A stretch of DNA of 64,000 nucleotides from Sphingobium lactosutens DS20 (GTDB lineage: Bacteria > Pseudomonadota > Alphaproteobacteria > Sphingomonadales > Sphingomonadaceae), in the NCBI RefSeq assembly GCF_000445105.1, contig NZ_ATDP01000074.1, positions 37,326 through 101,325 of the forward strand, written 5' to 3'. Within the stretch, counting starts at the first letter, position 1. Each line of letters opens with the position of its first letter. The position numbers and the translations under genes are program-made. A model generated the notes under the pieces. The model worked only from the letters and a program-made list of their open reading frames with translations, made no database searches and was not told the origin of the DNA. Shown piece by piece: positions 34,270 to 42,130 of the stretch.

Positions 34270-35034
34270 TCAGGGGCTGGCCTTGGCCGCGCTGCCCTGG
34301 GTCTCGAGAAAGGCTTCAAGCTCGGCCTGCTGGAAGCCCGAGACGAGCTTCCCATCCACGAAGAGTGTGGGTGTGCCCGAAACGCCCATCTTGCGGACTG
34401 TCTCAGCGTCCCGCGCGACCTTCTCGGCGCCCGCCCGACACTTCTGCAGAGAGGCAGGTTGCGCGCCGGCATAGACCGCCTTGAAGGCCGACTGAGGGTC
34501 GGGCGAGCAAAGGATATGCTCCGCCTTGGCTGCTGCCTGCGGGTGGATACCGCTCACGAAGTAGACGAGGCGCTGAACGGGCTTGCCCTCGGCTTCCTTC
34601 GCCAGCCAGAAGCGCTCGAGCGCCTGGCAATAGGGGCAGTCGGGATCGGTGAACTCGATTACCTTGGGCGCGCCTGCAGGCCCCACTAGGAGCGCATCGG
34701 CAGGATCGATGGCGCCGAGCCGCTTCCTTGCGCTCGCATCCTGCGCCAATGCAGTCAGATTGACGCCGTTCTTGTCATAGATCGCAGCGAAGAGCAGATG
34801 CTGGCTCTCCGGCGCAAAATAGATGACGCGCCCTCCCGCGACAGCCTGATATATCGGGCCCGTCACGGGTGCGGGACCGAAGTCCTCGAACGTCAGGTTA
34901 GTGAAGGTCTGGCGCAGTTGCCGTTGCGCTTCCTCTGCGGCGGCCGCAAGCGGTTCGGCGCTGTTCGTCTGCGCAACGGCCGGGGCCGAAGCACAGAGCA
35001 GCGCGGCCAGGATGAGCTTACCGTTGCGAAACAT
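34270..35034 (-). CDS. DsbC-like thiol:disulfide isomerase
   Basis: 254 residues from ATG 35034, with a signal peptide (MFRNGKLILAALLCASAPAVAQ) and a thioredoxin-fold active site CPYC in VIEFTDPDCPYCQALERF. The C-terminal cis-Pro loop is VSGTPTLFVDGKLVSGF. The N-terminal third should be the DsbC dimerisation part. It probably shuffles disulfides in the Cys-rich TraN, TraU and TraH in the periplasm. It is the second gene of the tra transcription unit, overlapping the small gene upstream by 17 nt. Confidence 0.9.
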   Translation of the reverse strand: MFRNGKLILAALLCASAPAVAQTNSAEPLAAAAEEAQRQLRQTFTNLTFEDFGPAPVTGPIYQAVAGGRVIYFAPESQHLLFAAIYDKNGVNLTALAQDASARKRLGAIDPADALLVGPAGAPKVIEFTDPDCPYCQALERFWLAKEAEGKPVQRLVYFVSGIHPQAAAKAEHILCSPDPQSAFKAVYAGAQPASLQKCRAGAEKVARDAETVRKMGVSGTPTLFVDGKLVSGFQQAELEAFLETQGSAAKASP

Positions 35035-35311
35035 GACTGACCTCCGTGCGGGGGAAGGGGGCGAAGATCCGGCTGTCGAGAGAAAGTGAACTGCCGATCT
35101 TGATCTGCGCCGGCGCCGATGAAGACCCGGACCGCCTGATGGTCGCGCGGATCGAGAAGCCGTCCTCGCCCGGGACGACCGAAAGCGCTGGCACCGCGGC
35201 GCAGGGATAGCCCTCCGCATTCGGCCGATAGGCTTGAGCAACTGCCGGTCCTGCAGCGAGGCAGAAGACTATTGCTCCGGCGAGCGCAGGCAGAGAACAT
35301 GGAAAATCCAT
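35018..35311 (-). CDS. small periplasmic hypothetical protein, first tra-operon gene
   Basis: 97 residues from ATG 35311; GAGGAGATATATGCC provides a clear ribosome site. A signal peptide (SLPALAGAIVFCLAAGPAVAQA) leads to a short mature domain with one Cys (EGYPCAAVPALSVVPGEDGFSIRATI). No family is recognised. It overlaps the DsbC-like gene by 17 nt, so both are co-translated. It appears to be the promoter-proximal gene of the whole transfer operon. Confidence 0.7.
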   Translation of the reverse strand: MDFPCSLPALAGAIVFCLAAGPAVAQAYRPNAEGYPCAAVPALSVVPGEDGFSIRATIRRSGSSSAPAQIKIGSSLSLDSRIFAPFPRTEVSHVSQR

Positions 35312-35329
35312 GGCATATATCTCCTCGCG

Positions 35330-35343
35330 GCGCCGCGCGGCGC
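35330..35343 (-). promoter_or_regulatory. GC palindrome just upstream of the first tra gene
   Basis: Perfect 14-bp palindrome GCGCCGCGCGGCGC ending about 4 nt before the Shine-Dalgarno of the first tra-operon gene. In mRNA it could form a stable stem that limits translation initiation. Confidence 0.45.
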
Positions 35344-35555
35344 TCGTGTCTTGGGGTTCGGATTTGCCGGCGCGTGATGCGGGTTGCTGGTCCGCAGTCA
35401 CCGTCGTTCCGGTGCGTCATGAGCAATGACGATCACAGCAGAAGGCCGCAACAGGCAGGGCAATGAAGTGCCGAAGCGGCGCAACAAAGCAATAATAAAA
35501 CGGATCGGGTCTGACGGTGACAACGATAGCGAACGAACACAGGAAAAGACAAAAG

Positions 35556-35571
35556 CGGCATTATAGTGCCG
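35556..35571 (-). promoter_or_regulatory. candidate tra-operon promoter element within an inverted repeat
   Basis: In the 345-bp divergent gap 35312-35656, arms CGGCA (35556-35560) and TGCCG (35567-35571) enclose TTATAG. Read on the minus strand this contains TATAAT (35560-35565), a perfect -10 hexamer for the tra operon, but no good -35 lies 16-18 bp further upstream. That suggests an activator-dependent promoter. The rest of the gap is comparatively AT-rich and could hold oriT, but no known nic site was recognised. Confidence 0.4.
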
Positions 35572-35656
35572 ATTGCGCTTCATTTCGTCGTGTAATCGGA
35601 ACTGTTCGTGCGCTCGAGCAGCTTGCCGGTCGCAATATGGGGGAGGACAAAAGCTG

Positions 35657-36106
35657 ATGAGCCGAGCACGACGCAGCTTCAAACTCCGACTGTCTCCAGC
35701 CGGTTTGGACGTCCTGATCGATTCCCACTGTCATCTGATTCGCGTTACGCGATCGCTCATTGCCTGGGGAACGACGCTCCACGTCGCGATCGAACATCTC
35801 AACACAATGCCCACTAAAGCCATCGTCGAGCAATTGATGGAGCCCGAAATCCTCTGCCTCAACGGTCCGGAGGAACATCATGTGGGGGCATCCAACGAAC
35901 TAAGGACCGTCGCCACCAGTATTTCGGAGCGCGTCCAGGATTGTGCACCGCACGACCGCCAGCCGACCCTTGGAGCGATTTATATCGTGGCACTTATGCA
36001 GGTCACCAAAGCTGATCAGTCGGCGCTGTTAAATGCCTTCGATCGAGCTCTCCAGTCAGGCGCCAGAACGCCCGCATCAAGGGATCTCAGCGATTTAGCG
36101 GGGTAG
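35657..36106 (+). CDS. hypothetical protein divergent from the tra operon
   Basis: 149 residues from ATG 35657, where GGGGGAGGAC lies about 9 nt upstream. It begins MSRARRSFKLRLSPAGLDVLI and has mixed polar helices (KAIVEQLMEPEILCLNG, LGAIYIVALMQVTKADQSALLNAFDRAL) with no catalytic motif. A small basic N-terminus and position next to the tra promoter make a transfer regulator conceivable, but no family is recognised. Confidence 0.6.
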   Translation: MSRARRSFKLRLSPAGLDVLIDSHCHLIRVTRSLIAWGTTLHVAIEHLNTMPTKAIVEQLMEPEILCLNGPEEHHVGASNELRTVATSISERVQDCAPHDRQPTLGAIYIVALMQVTKADQSALLNAFDRALQSGARTPASRDLSDLAG

Positions 36107-36128
36107 CTTCCGACAGATTGGCCGAGGT

Positions 36129-36140
36129 TGTCAATTGACA
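36129..36140 (+). promoter_or_regulatory. 12-bp palindrome with -35-like TTGACA
   Basis: TGTCAATTGACA is a perfect palindrome 77 bp upstream of the XRE regulator start. Its right half is a consensus -35 hexamer (TTGACA, 36135-36140). A repressor sitting here would block the promoter, so this is a plausible operator for the XRE or GntR protein. Confidence 0.5.
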
Positions 36141-36216
36141 TTGGTGGTAAGTACACCATAGCTTTCACTTATGGAATAGCCTTGGCGGGCAGTATCTCCC
36201 ATCAGGAGACACGGAT

Positions 36217-36633
36217 ATGTCGCATAATCTAGCGACTTCCGTTGCCGAAAGTCCGATTCTGTACGTCAAAGTACAGTCGGGGCGACAGATTGAAGAGGCA
36301 CGGAAGAAGAAGCGCCTGACGCAACGCGATCTGGCGCGCGAACTTGGTATGGGCGTGCGCTGGCTTCGCGAGATCGAAGCCGGCAATCCGCGGTCGCGTC
36401 TTGATGATCACCTCCTCTGCGCGTACCGGCTCGGCTTGTCGACAGGGCATATTTCTATACCGCTGTTATTTGCAGGACAGAGAATGTGCTTTCCCAAGCA
36501 GCTGGCGACTGGGGACCTCAGCCATCTTGAACGGATGTGCATCGAGCTGATCGCCCAGAGAAACCTTGACCATCTCACACGGGCCTTGACGCCAGCCTGG
36601 CCGGACTCTCCCGCTGTCGTGGGTGCGGGCTGA
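36217..36633 (+). CDS. XRE-family helix-turn-helix regulator
   Basis: 138 residues with a clear HTH near 23-65: GRQIEEARKKKRLTQRDLARELGMGVRWLREIEAGNP. The remaining 70 residues have no known domain. It is followed with a one-base overlap (TGATG) by a GntR-type regulator and then by the lasso-peptide genes. It is likely to control that cluster or its own promoter (palindrome at 36129). Confidence 0.85.
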   Translation: MSHNLATSVAESPILYVKVQSGRQIEEARKKKRLTQRDLARELGMGVRWLREIEAGNPRSRLDDHLLCAYRLGLSTGHISIPLLFAGQRMCFPKQLATGDLSHLERMCIELIAQRNLDHLTRALTPAWPDSPAVVGAG

Positions 36634-37250
36634 TGATATCTGCGATGGATCCTCCTCTTCAGGAACGAGTCTACCGAGCATTGAAGGAAGATTACGCTGC
36701 CGGGCTATTTATCCCGGGACGGAGGCTCGACTTACAAGAGATTGCCGACCGTTACCATTCAAGCAAGACGCCCGCGCGAGAGGCTCTATGCCGGTTGATG
36801 GGCGAAGGGTTGATCGAACCTCATCCCGATGGAGGTCTTCGGCTGCCTAACTATAGCGGTCAGCGGCTGGTCCAACTATACGCTTGGAACATGAGCCTTC
36901 TCATGAGCTTGGTACATGAAGTGAGGCTATCTGTTTTAAGACACGCGATCGAATTGGCCTCACCGCGCACCTTGCAATCAACACCTGTAGGAATCTCGCA
37001 TGCCGTGGGTTCACTCTTTCTTTCGCTTGCGACAGCGACAGGCAACGAGTTTGCGATTGCAACGGTAGGCAATCTGAACGAGCGCCTCCATTATGTCCGA
37101 ATCGGGGAGATTCATGACATTGGAGACGCCGCGAAAGAAGTGAGAACCCTGACCAATATTTCGGTGAGGGATCTCCAAAAAAGCATGCGGCGTAGACTTG
37201 AGTCCTATCACATGCGGAGAATTGGCCGGCAAGAGTCGCGCCCGACATGA
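36633..37250 (+). CDS. GntR-family transcriptional regulator
   Basis: 205 residues. The N-terminal winged helix is typical of GntR: ERVYRALKEDYAAGLFIPGRRLDLQEIADRYHSSKTPAREALCRLMGEGLIEPHPDGG. The C-terminal 130 residues are helical, FCD-like in length but without obvious metal-binding His residues. It overlaps the XRE gene and precedes the lasso precursor by 186 bp. A later ATG at 36645 is possible. Regulators of this type often accompany sphingomonad lasso clusters. Confidence 0.85.
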   Translation: MISAMDPPLQERVYRALKEDYAAGLFIPGRRLDLQEIADRYHSSKTPAREALCRLMGEGLIEPHPDGGLRLPNYSGQRLVQLYAWNMSLLMSLVHEVRLSVLRHAIELASPRTLQSTPVGISHAVGSLFLSLATATGNEFAIATVGNLNERLHYVRIGEIHDIGDAAKEVRTLTNISVRDLQKSMRRRLESYHMRRIGRQESRPT

Positions 37251-37399
37251 TCGGCCGCGGCGGAGGTTGCGCGATAAGTTATTTTATTCAGTGCCTTAGA
37301 GGGTTCGGTCAGTCATGCCGTGTAAATTGCGCGGATTTCCAGCCATCCTGTCGCGGTATATTTCGAGGCGCTTTCCAGCAAACCATTTATGATCCTTCA

Positions 37400-37417
37400 G
37401 TCGCAAATCAGTGCGAC
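37400..37417 (+). promoter_or_regulatory. inverted repeat upstream of the lasso precursor
   Basis: Perfect 6-bp arms GTCGCA / TGCGAC with a 6-nt spacer, ending 6-7 nt before the AGAGGAA ribosome site of the precursor gene. It could be a regulator operator or an RNA hairpin in the leader. Confidence 0.45.
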
Positions 37418-37436
37418 AGCTGAAGAGGAATGAATC

Positions 37437-37577
37437 ATGCAACGAAAGAACGACAGGCGCGACGTGAAGCGTCTCGATCTCGGCGGTGTCATGCAGCAGA
37501 CCAAGGGCGGCGCCTTGTCAGTCAATGACAATCAGAACGGGCTCCGGCCAATCTTCGGCGGGCTCTCCGCCGACTGA
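37437..37577 (+). CDS. lasso peptide precursor
   Basis: 46 residues, too short to be found by length alone. AGAGGAA precedes the ATG. The leader is basic (MQRKNDRRDVKRLDLGGVMQ) and contains LDLGG. Thr22 sits at the -2 position (QQTK|G) required by lasso proteases. The predicted core is residues 24-46: Gly1 and Asp8 bracket an eight-residue ring (GGALSVND), followed by a 15-residue tail ending GGLSAD. The core resembles sphingonodin-type peptides (D8, then QNG, later GG-hydrophobic-S-x-D) but is not one I know. The B and C genes follow directly. Confidence 0.88.
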   Translation: MQRKNDRRDVKRLDLGGVMQQTKGGALSVNDNQNGLRPIFGGLSAD

Positions 37578-37644
37578 AGCGGATGCTTCGGAACGTCCGC
37601 TAGGCCGATGTCTGCGGGCGTTCCATTCCGGACGGAGACTGGCG

Positions 37645-38328
37645 ATGGATCTTCGTATCAAACGAGGATTGCACTTCTGCACAGTAGAAGGGCGAACGAT
37701 CTTTCTGGACGAAGATACCAGCCGCTATTTTTGCATTCCGGAGGATTTGGATCACTCATTTCAGATGATGATCATGGCTGGCGAAAACTTTGGTGACAAC
37801 AGTGCCGCCGACTTTATCGCCGATCTGATCACCCTTGAGATACTTCAAGTCGAATATCCAGGGACAAAAGGGCTAGAGAGACATTCTCCTGTCGTCGCTG
37901 AACCGACAGACGATCTCGGTCCCCGTTCAGTCCATCCCACTCCGGTAATCGAAATTATGGCGGCAGTCTTCGAGCGGCTACGATCGAAGCGGATCGCGGC
38001 CCACCGTGACATTGCTGACGTTCGTCGTCTCATTGAACAAGAGCGGTTGCAGTTCGCCCATCGACGTTCTGCCTCCATTCCGGCGACGCGCGTAGCAATT
38101 GTGGCAGCCTTCGAGGTCAGCGACTTTCTCTTTGGCCGGAATGACCGTTGCCTTCCACGAGCAATAGCATTGATCCGGCGGAGCTTACGCGGCGGCTACA
38201 ACCCCTCTCTCGTAATTGGGGTAAGGGTCAACCCTTTCGCTGCTCATTGCTGGGTACAGCAAGGCTCAACCGTTATCGGTGATTCAATCGACGTCGCACG
38301 GATATACACTCCGATATGCACGCTGTGA
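37645..38328 (+). CDS. lasso peptide B protein (leader peptidase, fused RRE)
   Basis: 227 residues from ATG 37645 (GGAG upstream). The N-terminal 80 residues (RGLHFCTVEGRTIFLDEDTSRYFCIPEDL) are the PqqD-like RiPP recognition element. The C-terminal part is a transglutaminase-like Cys protease with Cys169 (NDRCLPRAIALIRRSL), His201 (NPFAAHCWV) and Asp213 (IGDSID). It removes the leader using ATP-dependent coupling with the cyclase. The fused B1-B2 form is normal for proteobacteria. It starts 67 bp after the precursor and overlaps the C gene by 13 nt. Confidence 0.92.
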   Translation: MDLRIKRGLHFCTVEGRTIFLDEDTSRYFCIPEDLDHSFQMMIMAGENFGDNSAADFIADLITLEILQVEYPGTKGLERHSPVVAEPTDDLGPRSVHPTPVIEIMAAVFERLRSKRIAAHRDIADVRRLIEQERLQFAHRRSASIPATRVAIVAAFEVSDFLFGRNDRCLPRAIALIRRSLRGGYNPSLVIGVRVNPFAAHCWVQQGSTVIGDSIDVARIYTPICTL

Positions 38329-40124
38329 GTGCGCCACGATTCCTGATCGATTGGTCTGTTCCTGACGGTAGTCGCATCGACGAAACAGCCAAACGCTTCA
38401 ACCTCGACTTGTGCTTTGAAGCGTGCGGCGTGCGGGTGTTCGTATCTCCCGGATACGCGATCAGGATCAACGGCAACCGTGGCGTATTTTTGGGAACGCT
38501 CTTCGAGCGCAACGGTCCCCCGGAGCCCCTTGTCGAACTGGATGAAGACCAGCAGAATGTGGTCGCTGCGAAGGGGGCGCCTGCCGTTCTCACGAGCTAT
38601 TGGGGCGCTTATTGCGCTCTCTTGCGCGAGGGGACAGGCTTCGCGCTAATGCGCGATCCGTCCGGCGGGCTGCCTGCTTACTATACCAGCACTCCCGGAT
38701 CCTGTGTCATAGGGTCCGATCCCGAGATCATTGCCGAAACCGGATATTGGACACCGGCGGTATCGTGGGATGACCTCGCGGCACATATGTACGCACGAGG
38801 ACTGCCAAAATCCGTTACGCCTCTTAGGGGGCTGTCCGAGTTGCTGCCTGGGACCGCCTGTTGCATTTGCGACTCGTCTATGAGAATTGAAGCGATATGG
38901 TCTCCGTGGGACCATGCGCAGCCAGAAACCGCGTCTGATATCTCGGGATCGTCCGAGATCCTTCGGCGTACGATCCAGAATGTCGTCTCGCCATGGTCCT
39001 CACGGTATCCCTCAATCCTGATCGGCGTTTCCGGCGGGCTGGACTCCTCCATCATCGCGGCCAGCATTTCTGCGCGACGTGCACGCGTAACGGGCGTTAC
39101 CCTCGTTACCAACGATCCAGATGGGGATGAACGTCTATTTACGAGACTTCTCTCGGAAGGGATTGGCATCGAAATCCTTGATGTCCGATATGATCCGGCC
39201 GACATCGACCTAGGTATTTCGTGCGTTCGCCATCTGGCCCGTCCAATCGGGCGTAGCCACGCCTTAGCCTATGATCGCGCGATGCATCGCATAGCTCGCG
39301 AACGGGGCGTTGACGCCTTCTTTAGTGGGAATGGTGGTGACAATGTATTCTACTATACCCAGTCGGCGAATCCTATCGCGGACAGGCTCTTGGCGGATGG
39401 CCCGGGTATAGGCGTTCTCCATACTTGGCGCGATGTCTGCCGACTTACGGGCTGTACGCCCATCGAAGCGGCTGGTGCAACGATCGGATCGGTTCGGTCG
39501 AGAGGAAGAGGATATCAATGGTCATCCGATTCGCGCTTTCTCGATGCTGGTCTAGTGGTGGACCTTGCAAAAAATCGCGTGAGCCACCCATGGCTAGCCG
39601 ATGATCGCGCTCGTCTGCCGGGTAAGGCTGCTCATATTGCTGCGCTGTTGAGAATTCAATCGGGCCTGGAGGGATACGACCGTCGACTTCCCCCCATGAT
39701 CAACCCATTGATGAGCCAACCAGTTCTTGAAACCTGTCTTGCTGTCCCGACCTGGAAGTGGGTCGAAGGGGGCAGGGACAGAGCATTGGCGCGTTCGGCC
39801 TTCTCGCACATATTGCCTCAAGGCATCCTGGAAAGGCGCACTAAAGGCGGTCCCGACGGGTTCGCCAACCAGATCATCGCCATGCATCGAATCGAGATTC
39901 TCGATCGGCTGACCAGCGGCTATCTGGCGCGTCGGAAGATCATCGATTGCGATGAAATCGCCTCCGCCCTTTCCGACGACAAACCGACTATGGGAACGGA
40001 TCAGGCCCGCCTATTGTCACTGGTTGATACGGAAGCATGGGTGGCTCACTGGAGCCATTGGCAATCCTCATCCTCGGTGTCCAACGGCGACGTCGGGATC
40101 CATTTCCGAAGCCATTCGACTTGA
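38316..40124 (+). CDS. lasso peptide cyclase C (asparagine synthetase-like)
   Basis: 602 residues. The ATP-pyrophosphatase loop SGGLDSS is at 239-245 (ILIGVSGGLDSSIIAAS). The N-terminal glutaminase-like domain lacks the catalytic Cys2 of true asparagine synthetases, as in lasso cyclases. FSGNGGDNVFYY and the C-terminal ERRTKGGPDGF are also family-like. It adenylates the Asp8 side chain and forms the amide bond with Gly1. Its 3' end overlaps the convergent isopeptidase gene by 79 bp. Confidence 0.94.
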   Translation: MHAVSAPRFLIDWSVPDGSRIDETAKRFNLDLCFEACGVRVFVSPGYAIRINGNRGVFLGTLFERNGPPEPLVELDEDQQNVVAAKGAPAVLTSYWGAYCALLREGTGFALMRDPSGGLPAYYTSTPGSCVIGSDPEIIAETGYWTPAVSWDDLAAHMYARGLPKSVTPLRGLSELLPGTACCICDSSMRIEAIWSPWDHAQPETASDISGSSEILRRTIQNVVSPWSSRYPSILIGVSGGLDSSIIAASISARRARVTGVTLVTNDPDGDERLFTRLLSEGIGIEILDVRYDPADIDLGISCVRHLARPIGRSHALAYDRAMHRIARERGVDAFFSGNGGDNVFYYTQSANPIADRLLADGPGIGVLHTWRDVCRLTGCTPIEAAGATIGSVRSRGRGYQWSSDSRFLDAGLVVDLAKNRVSHPWLADDRARLPGKAAHIAALLRIQSGLEGYDRRLPPMINPLMSQPVLETCLAVPTWKWVEGGRDRALARSAFSHILPQGILERRTKGGPDGFANQIIAMHRIEILDRLTSGYLARRKIIDCDEIASALSDDKPTMGTDQARLLSLVDTEAWVAHWSHWQSSSSVSNGDVGIHFRSHST

Positions 40125-42130
40125 CGCTTGGCACTATCGAGACGAAGCGCAGGCTCGAGTATCCGATGGCCGGTTCTCGGATAGATCGCAAGCTCAACCG
40201 GCGCAGAGCCACGGGAATTCCCGGTTCGGAAAAATTTCAAGCAATCTGTCGGACCTAGACTGCTTTCTCCGCATTCAAGAAGTACCGGAGTTTGCAGTCC
40301 GTCGATTGAACTGAGCGGTGATTGGGACAGCAGTCGAGCCCTTTCGCCAATGTCATAGGGGTTTCCATAACCCATGTTTGCGTCGGCTGCTCGCTGGTTC
40401 GGGCCGCCATATTCGAGCAATGCCCGGCTATAGAAGTCGACGACACCTTCCATAGACATGGCGGCTCGAAAAGCATGCACATTGCTGGCTGCATAGGCGG
40501 TCAGGATTCCGCCATAGCTGAAACCGGCGAGCGCCAATCTGGACTTTGGAATGCCGAACTGTTTCGTCACATAGTCCACTCCGCCCAGGACGTCCTCGAG
40601 CGGGCCTTCGACGTAATCCTTTCGATTACGGATGGCGGCTTCGAAATCACGACCATATCCCCCGCGGCCTCTCGTGTTGGGAACGAGGATAGAGAATCCA
40701 CTCAACAGCGGGCCATATGGAAGAAACGGTGCGTCATCATTATAGCTATCTGGCGTCACCATGGCCGGTCCCCCCGGGACCGAGACGAGCAATGCTGATG
40801 CCGCTCGTTGGCGGTTGGGCCTGATGAGCACGCCATGTATGACATAATCATCGTCCTTGCTTTGCCAGGAGACCGCTTCAGCACGCCACGGGAGCCGTAG
40901 GCTGGACGAAAGCCCGGCCAATGCTGCTGGTGCCCAGCGATGCCTCTGTGTGGAGACGACCTCGCCAGGATTCTCAAAATTCTGCCGGGTCATGAATAAT
41001 CGGCCCCGAATGCCGACCTTGATCCCGCCAAAGCAACTCAAAGGCTGTTGGCCGAGGAGTGTGCCGGTACCTCGATTGACATCGACTTCGAAAACCGGAC
41101 ATTCCATCTGACGCATCGCCACATAAGCAAGATGATCCGCATCGATCCAGTTGGGAAGATAGGGCGTGCCTGTGGTCTCATCGGGCTTTGATATGATCAG
41201 GCGATCGCGGCCATTGGTCCCTTGTACGACCAGTTGCAAGCCACTCGTGAGTGGATCTCGGCCATCGGCCGTCAGATAAGCGATCCTTCTACCATCGGGG
41301 GACCAGTGCGGGTCAAGGTTCGGCCCCGAATGCTCGACGTAGGTTTCGATATCCTGTGTACCGAGGTCCCACACATAGATGTTCGGCCCCATCGTGCCGG
41401 ACGTTGCCGCGCTCGAATACTGCGCGCTGAAAGCGATCTTCCTGCCATCAGGTGACCAGGAAAACGCGGAGTCGATCCCGACGAGATCATAGCTAGCAGG
41501 TGCTTCCGCGATCGCCGTACCGCTGGAAGAATCCAGAATAACGAGGCGGTGCCGGACAGCATCCCGGCTTGCGCCATCCCAATCCGGTGGGGCTTGGTAG
41601 CCGCTACGCAACGGATAGCTCGACAATGTAACGAGCAGCACGGCCAGAGACTTACCGTCGGGAGACCAGAGGAAATCTGCTATCTTGGCGTCATCAACGC
41701 CAATTATATTGGGTGGTTCGCCTCGAAGGCCGAAGATGGTAATACCTCTATTTCCTACTACCGCCACGCGAGTACCGTCAGGACTGAACAGCGGGTTGGG
41801 CAACCGTAGGTCAGCTGCGTCGCTACTAGTCTGCAGTGTACTTATGAGCTTGCGCTCTACGCCTCCGTGCAAATCGACGATCCACAGTCCGTCCTTGAGG
41901 GAGTTGTCGGCAACATTCGCTGAGCGCTCGACATAAATCAATTGGTCGCCATCTGGCGAAAGGTCGAACTGCGGCCGTTCCATCCAAGAACCCGGTATGC
42001 GCGGGCGTTCTATGGCATAGGTGGCGAGCCGTTCGAAACAAGCCTTTTGAATAGGTTGAGAAGCGAAACTGGCATGCGGCGTGAGAAAAACTGTCGCGAG
42101 CAGCCACGCTGCTTTGTTATTCATGTTCAC
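40046..42130 (-). CDS. lasso peptide isopeptidase (prolyl oligopeptidase fold)
   Basis: 694 residues with a signal peptide (NKAAWLLATVFLTPHASFASQ), an N-terminal beta-propeller with repeated WSPDGK/R motifs (about 60-420) and a C-terminal alpha/beta hydrolase domain. Ser538 lies in GFSYGG and His655 in PRTGHRI. The usual Asp of HGxxD is not in place (ECGESS at 619-624); E622 or D629 may substitute. Such enzymes specifically open the ring amide of the cognate lasso peptide in the periplasm. GTG 42130 overlaps the TonB-receptor stop; ATG 42124 is an alternative. Confidence 0.9.
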   Translation of the reverse strand: MNMNNKAAWLLATVFLTPHASFASQPIQKACFERLATYAIERPRIPGSWMERPQFDLSPDGDQLIYVERSANVADNSLKDGLWIVDLHGGVERKLISTLQTSSDAADLRLPNPLFSPDGTRVAVVGNRGITIFGLRGEPPNIIGVDDAKIADFLWSPDGKSLAVLLVTLSSYPLRSGYQAPPDWDGASRDAVRHRLVILDSSSGTAIAEAPASYDLVGIDSAFSWSPDGRKIAFSAQYSSAATSGTMGPNIYVWDLGTQDIETYVEHSGPNLDPHWSPDGRRIAYLTADGRDPLTSGLQLVVQGTNGRDRLIISKPDETTGTPYLPNWIDADHLAYVAMRQMECPVFEVDVNRGTGTLLGQQPLSCFGGIKVGIRGRLFMTRQNFENPGEVVSTQRHRWAPAALAGLSSSLRLPWRAEAVSWQSKDDDYVIHGVLIRPNRQRAASALLVSVPGGPAMVTPDSYNDDAPFLPYGPLLSGFSILVPNTRGRGGYGRDFEAAIRNRKDYVEGPLEDVLGGVDYVTKQFGIPKSRLALAGFSYGGILTAYAASNVHAFRAAMSMEGVVDFYSRALLEYGGPNQRAADANMGYGNPYDIGERARLLSQSPLSSIDGLQTPVLLECGESSLGPTDCLKFFRTGNSRGSAPVELAIYPRTGHRILEPALRLDSAKRQVEWLRKWIPTSPLDTEDEDCQWLQ

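Noticed and set aside
35312..35656. oriT in the divergent gap next to the tra operon
   Set aside because: The location is plausible, but no recognisable nic sequence or relaxase gene is present, so it was not called.
37486..37644. Longer N-terminus for the lasso B protein
   Set aside because: It would overlap the precursor gene out of frame; the RRE domain starts at ATG 37645 behind GGAG.
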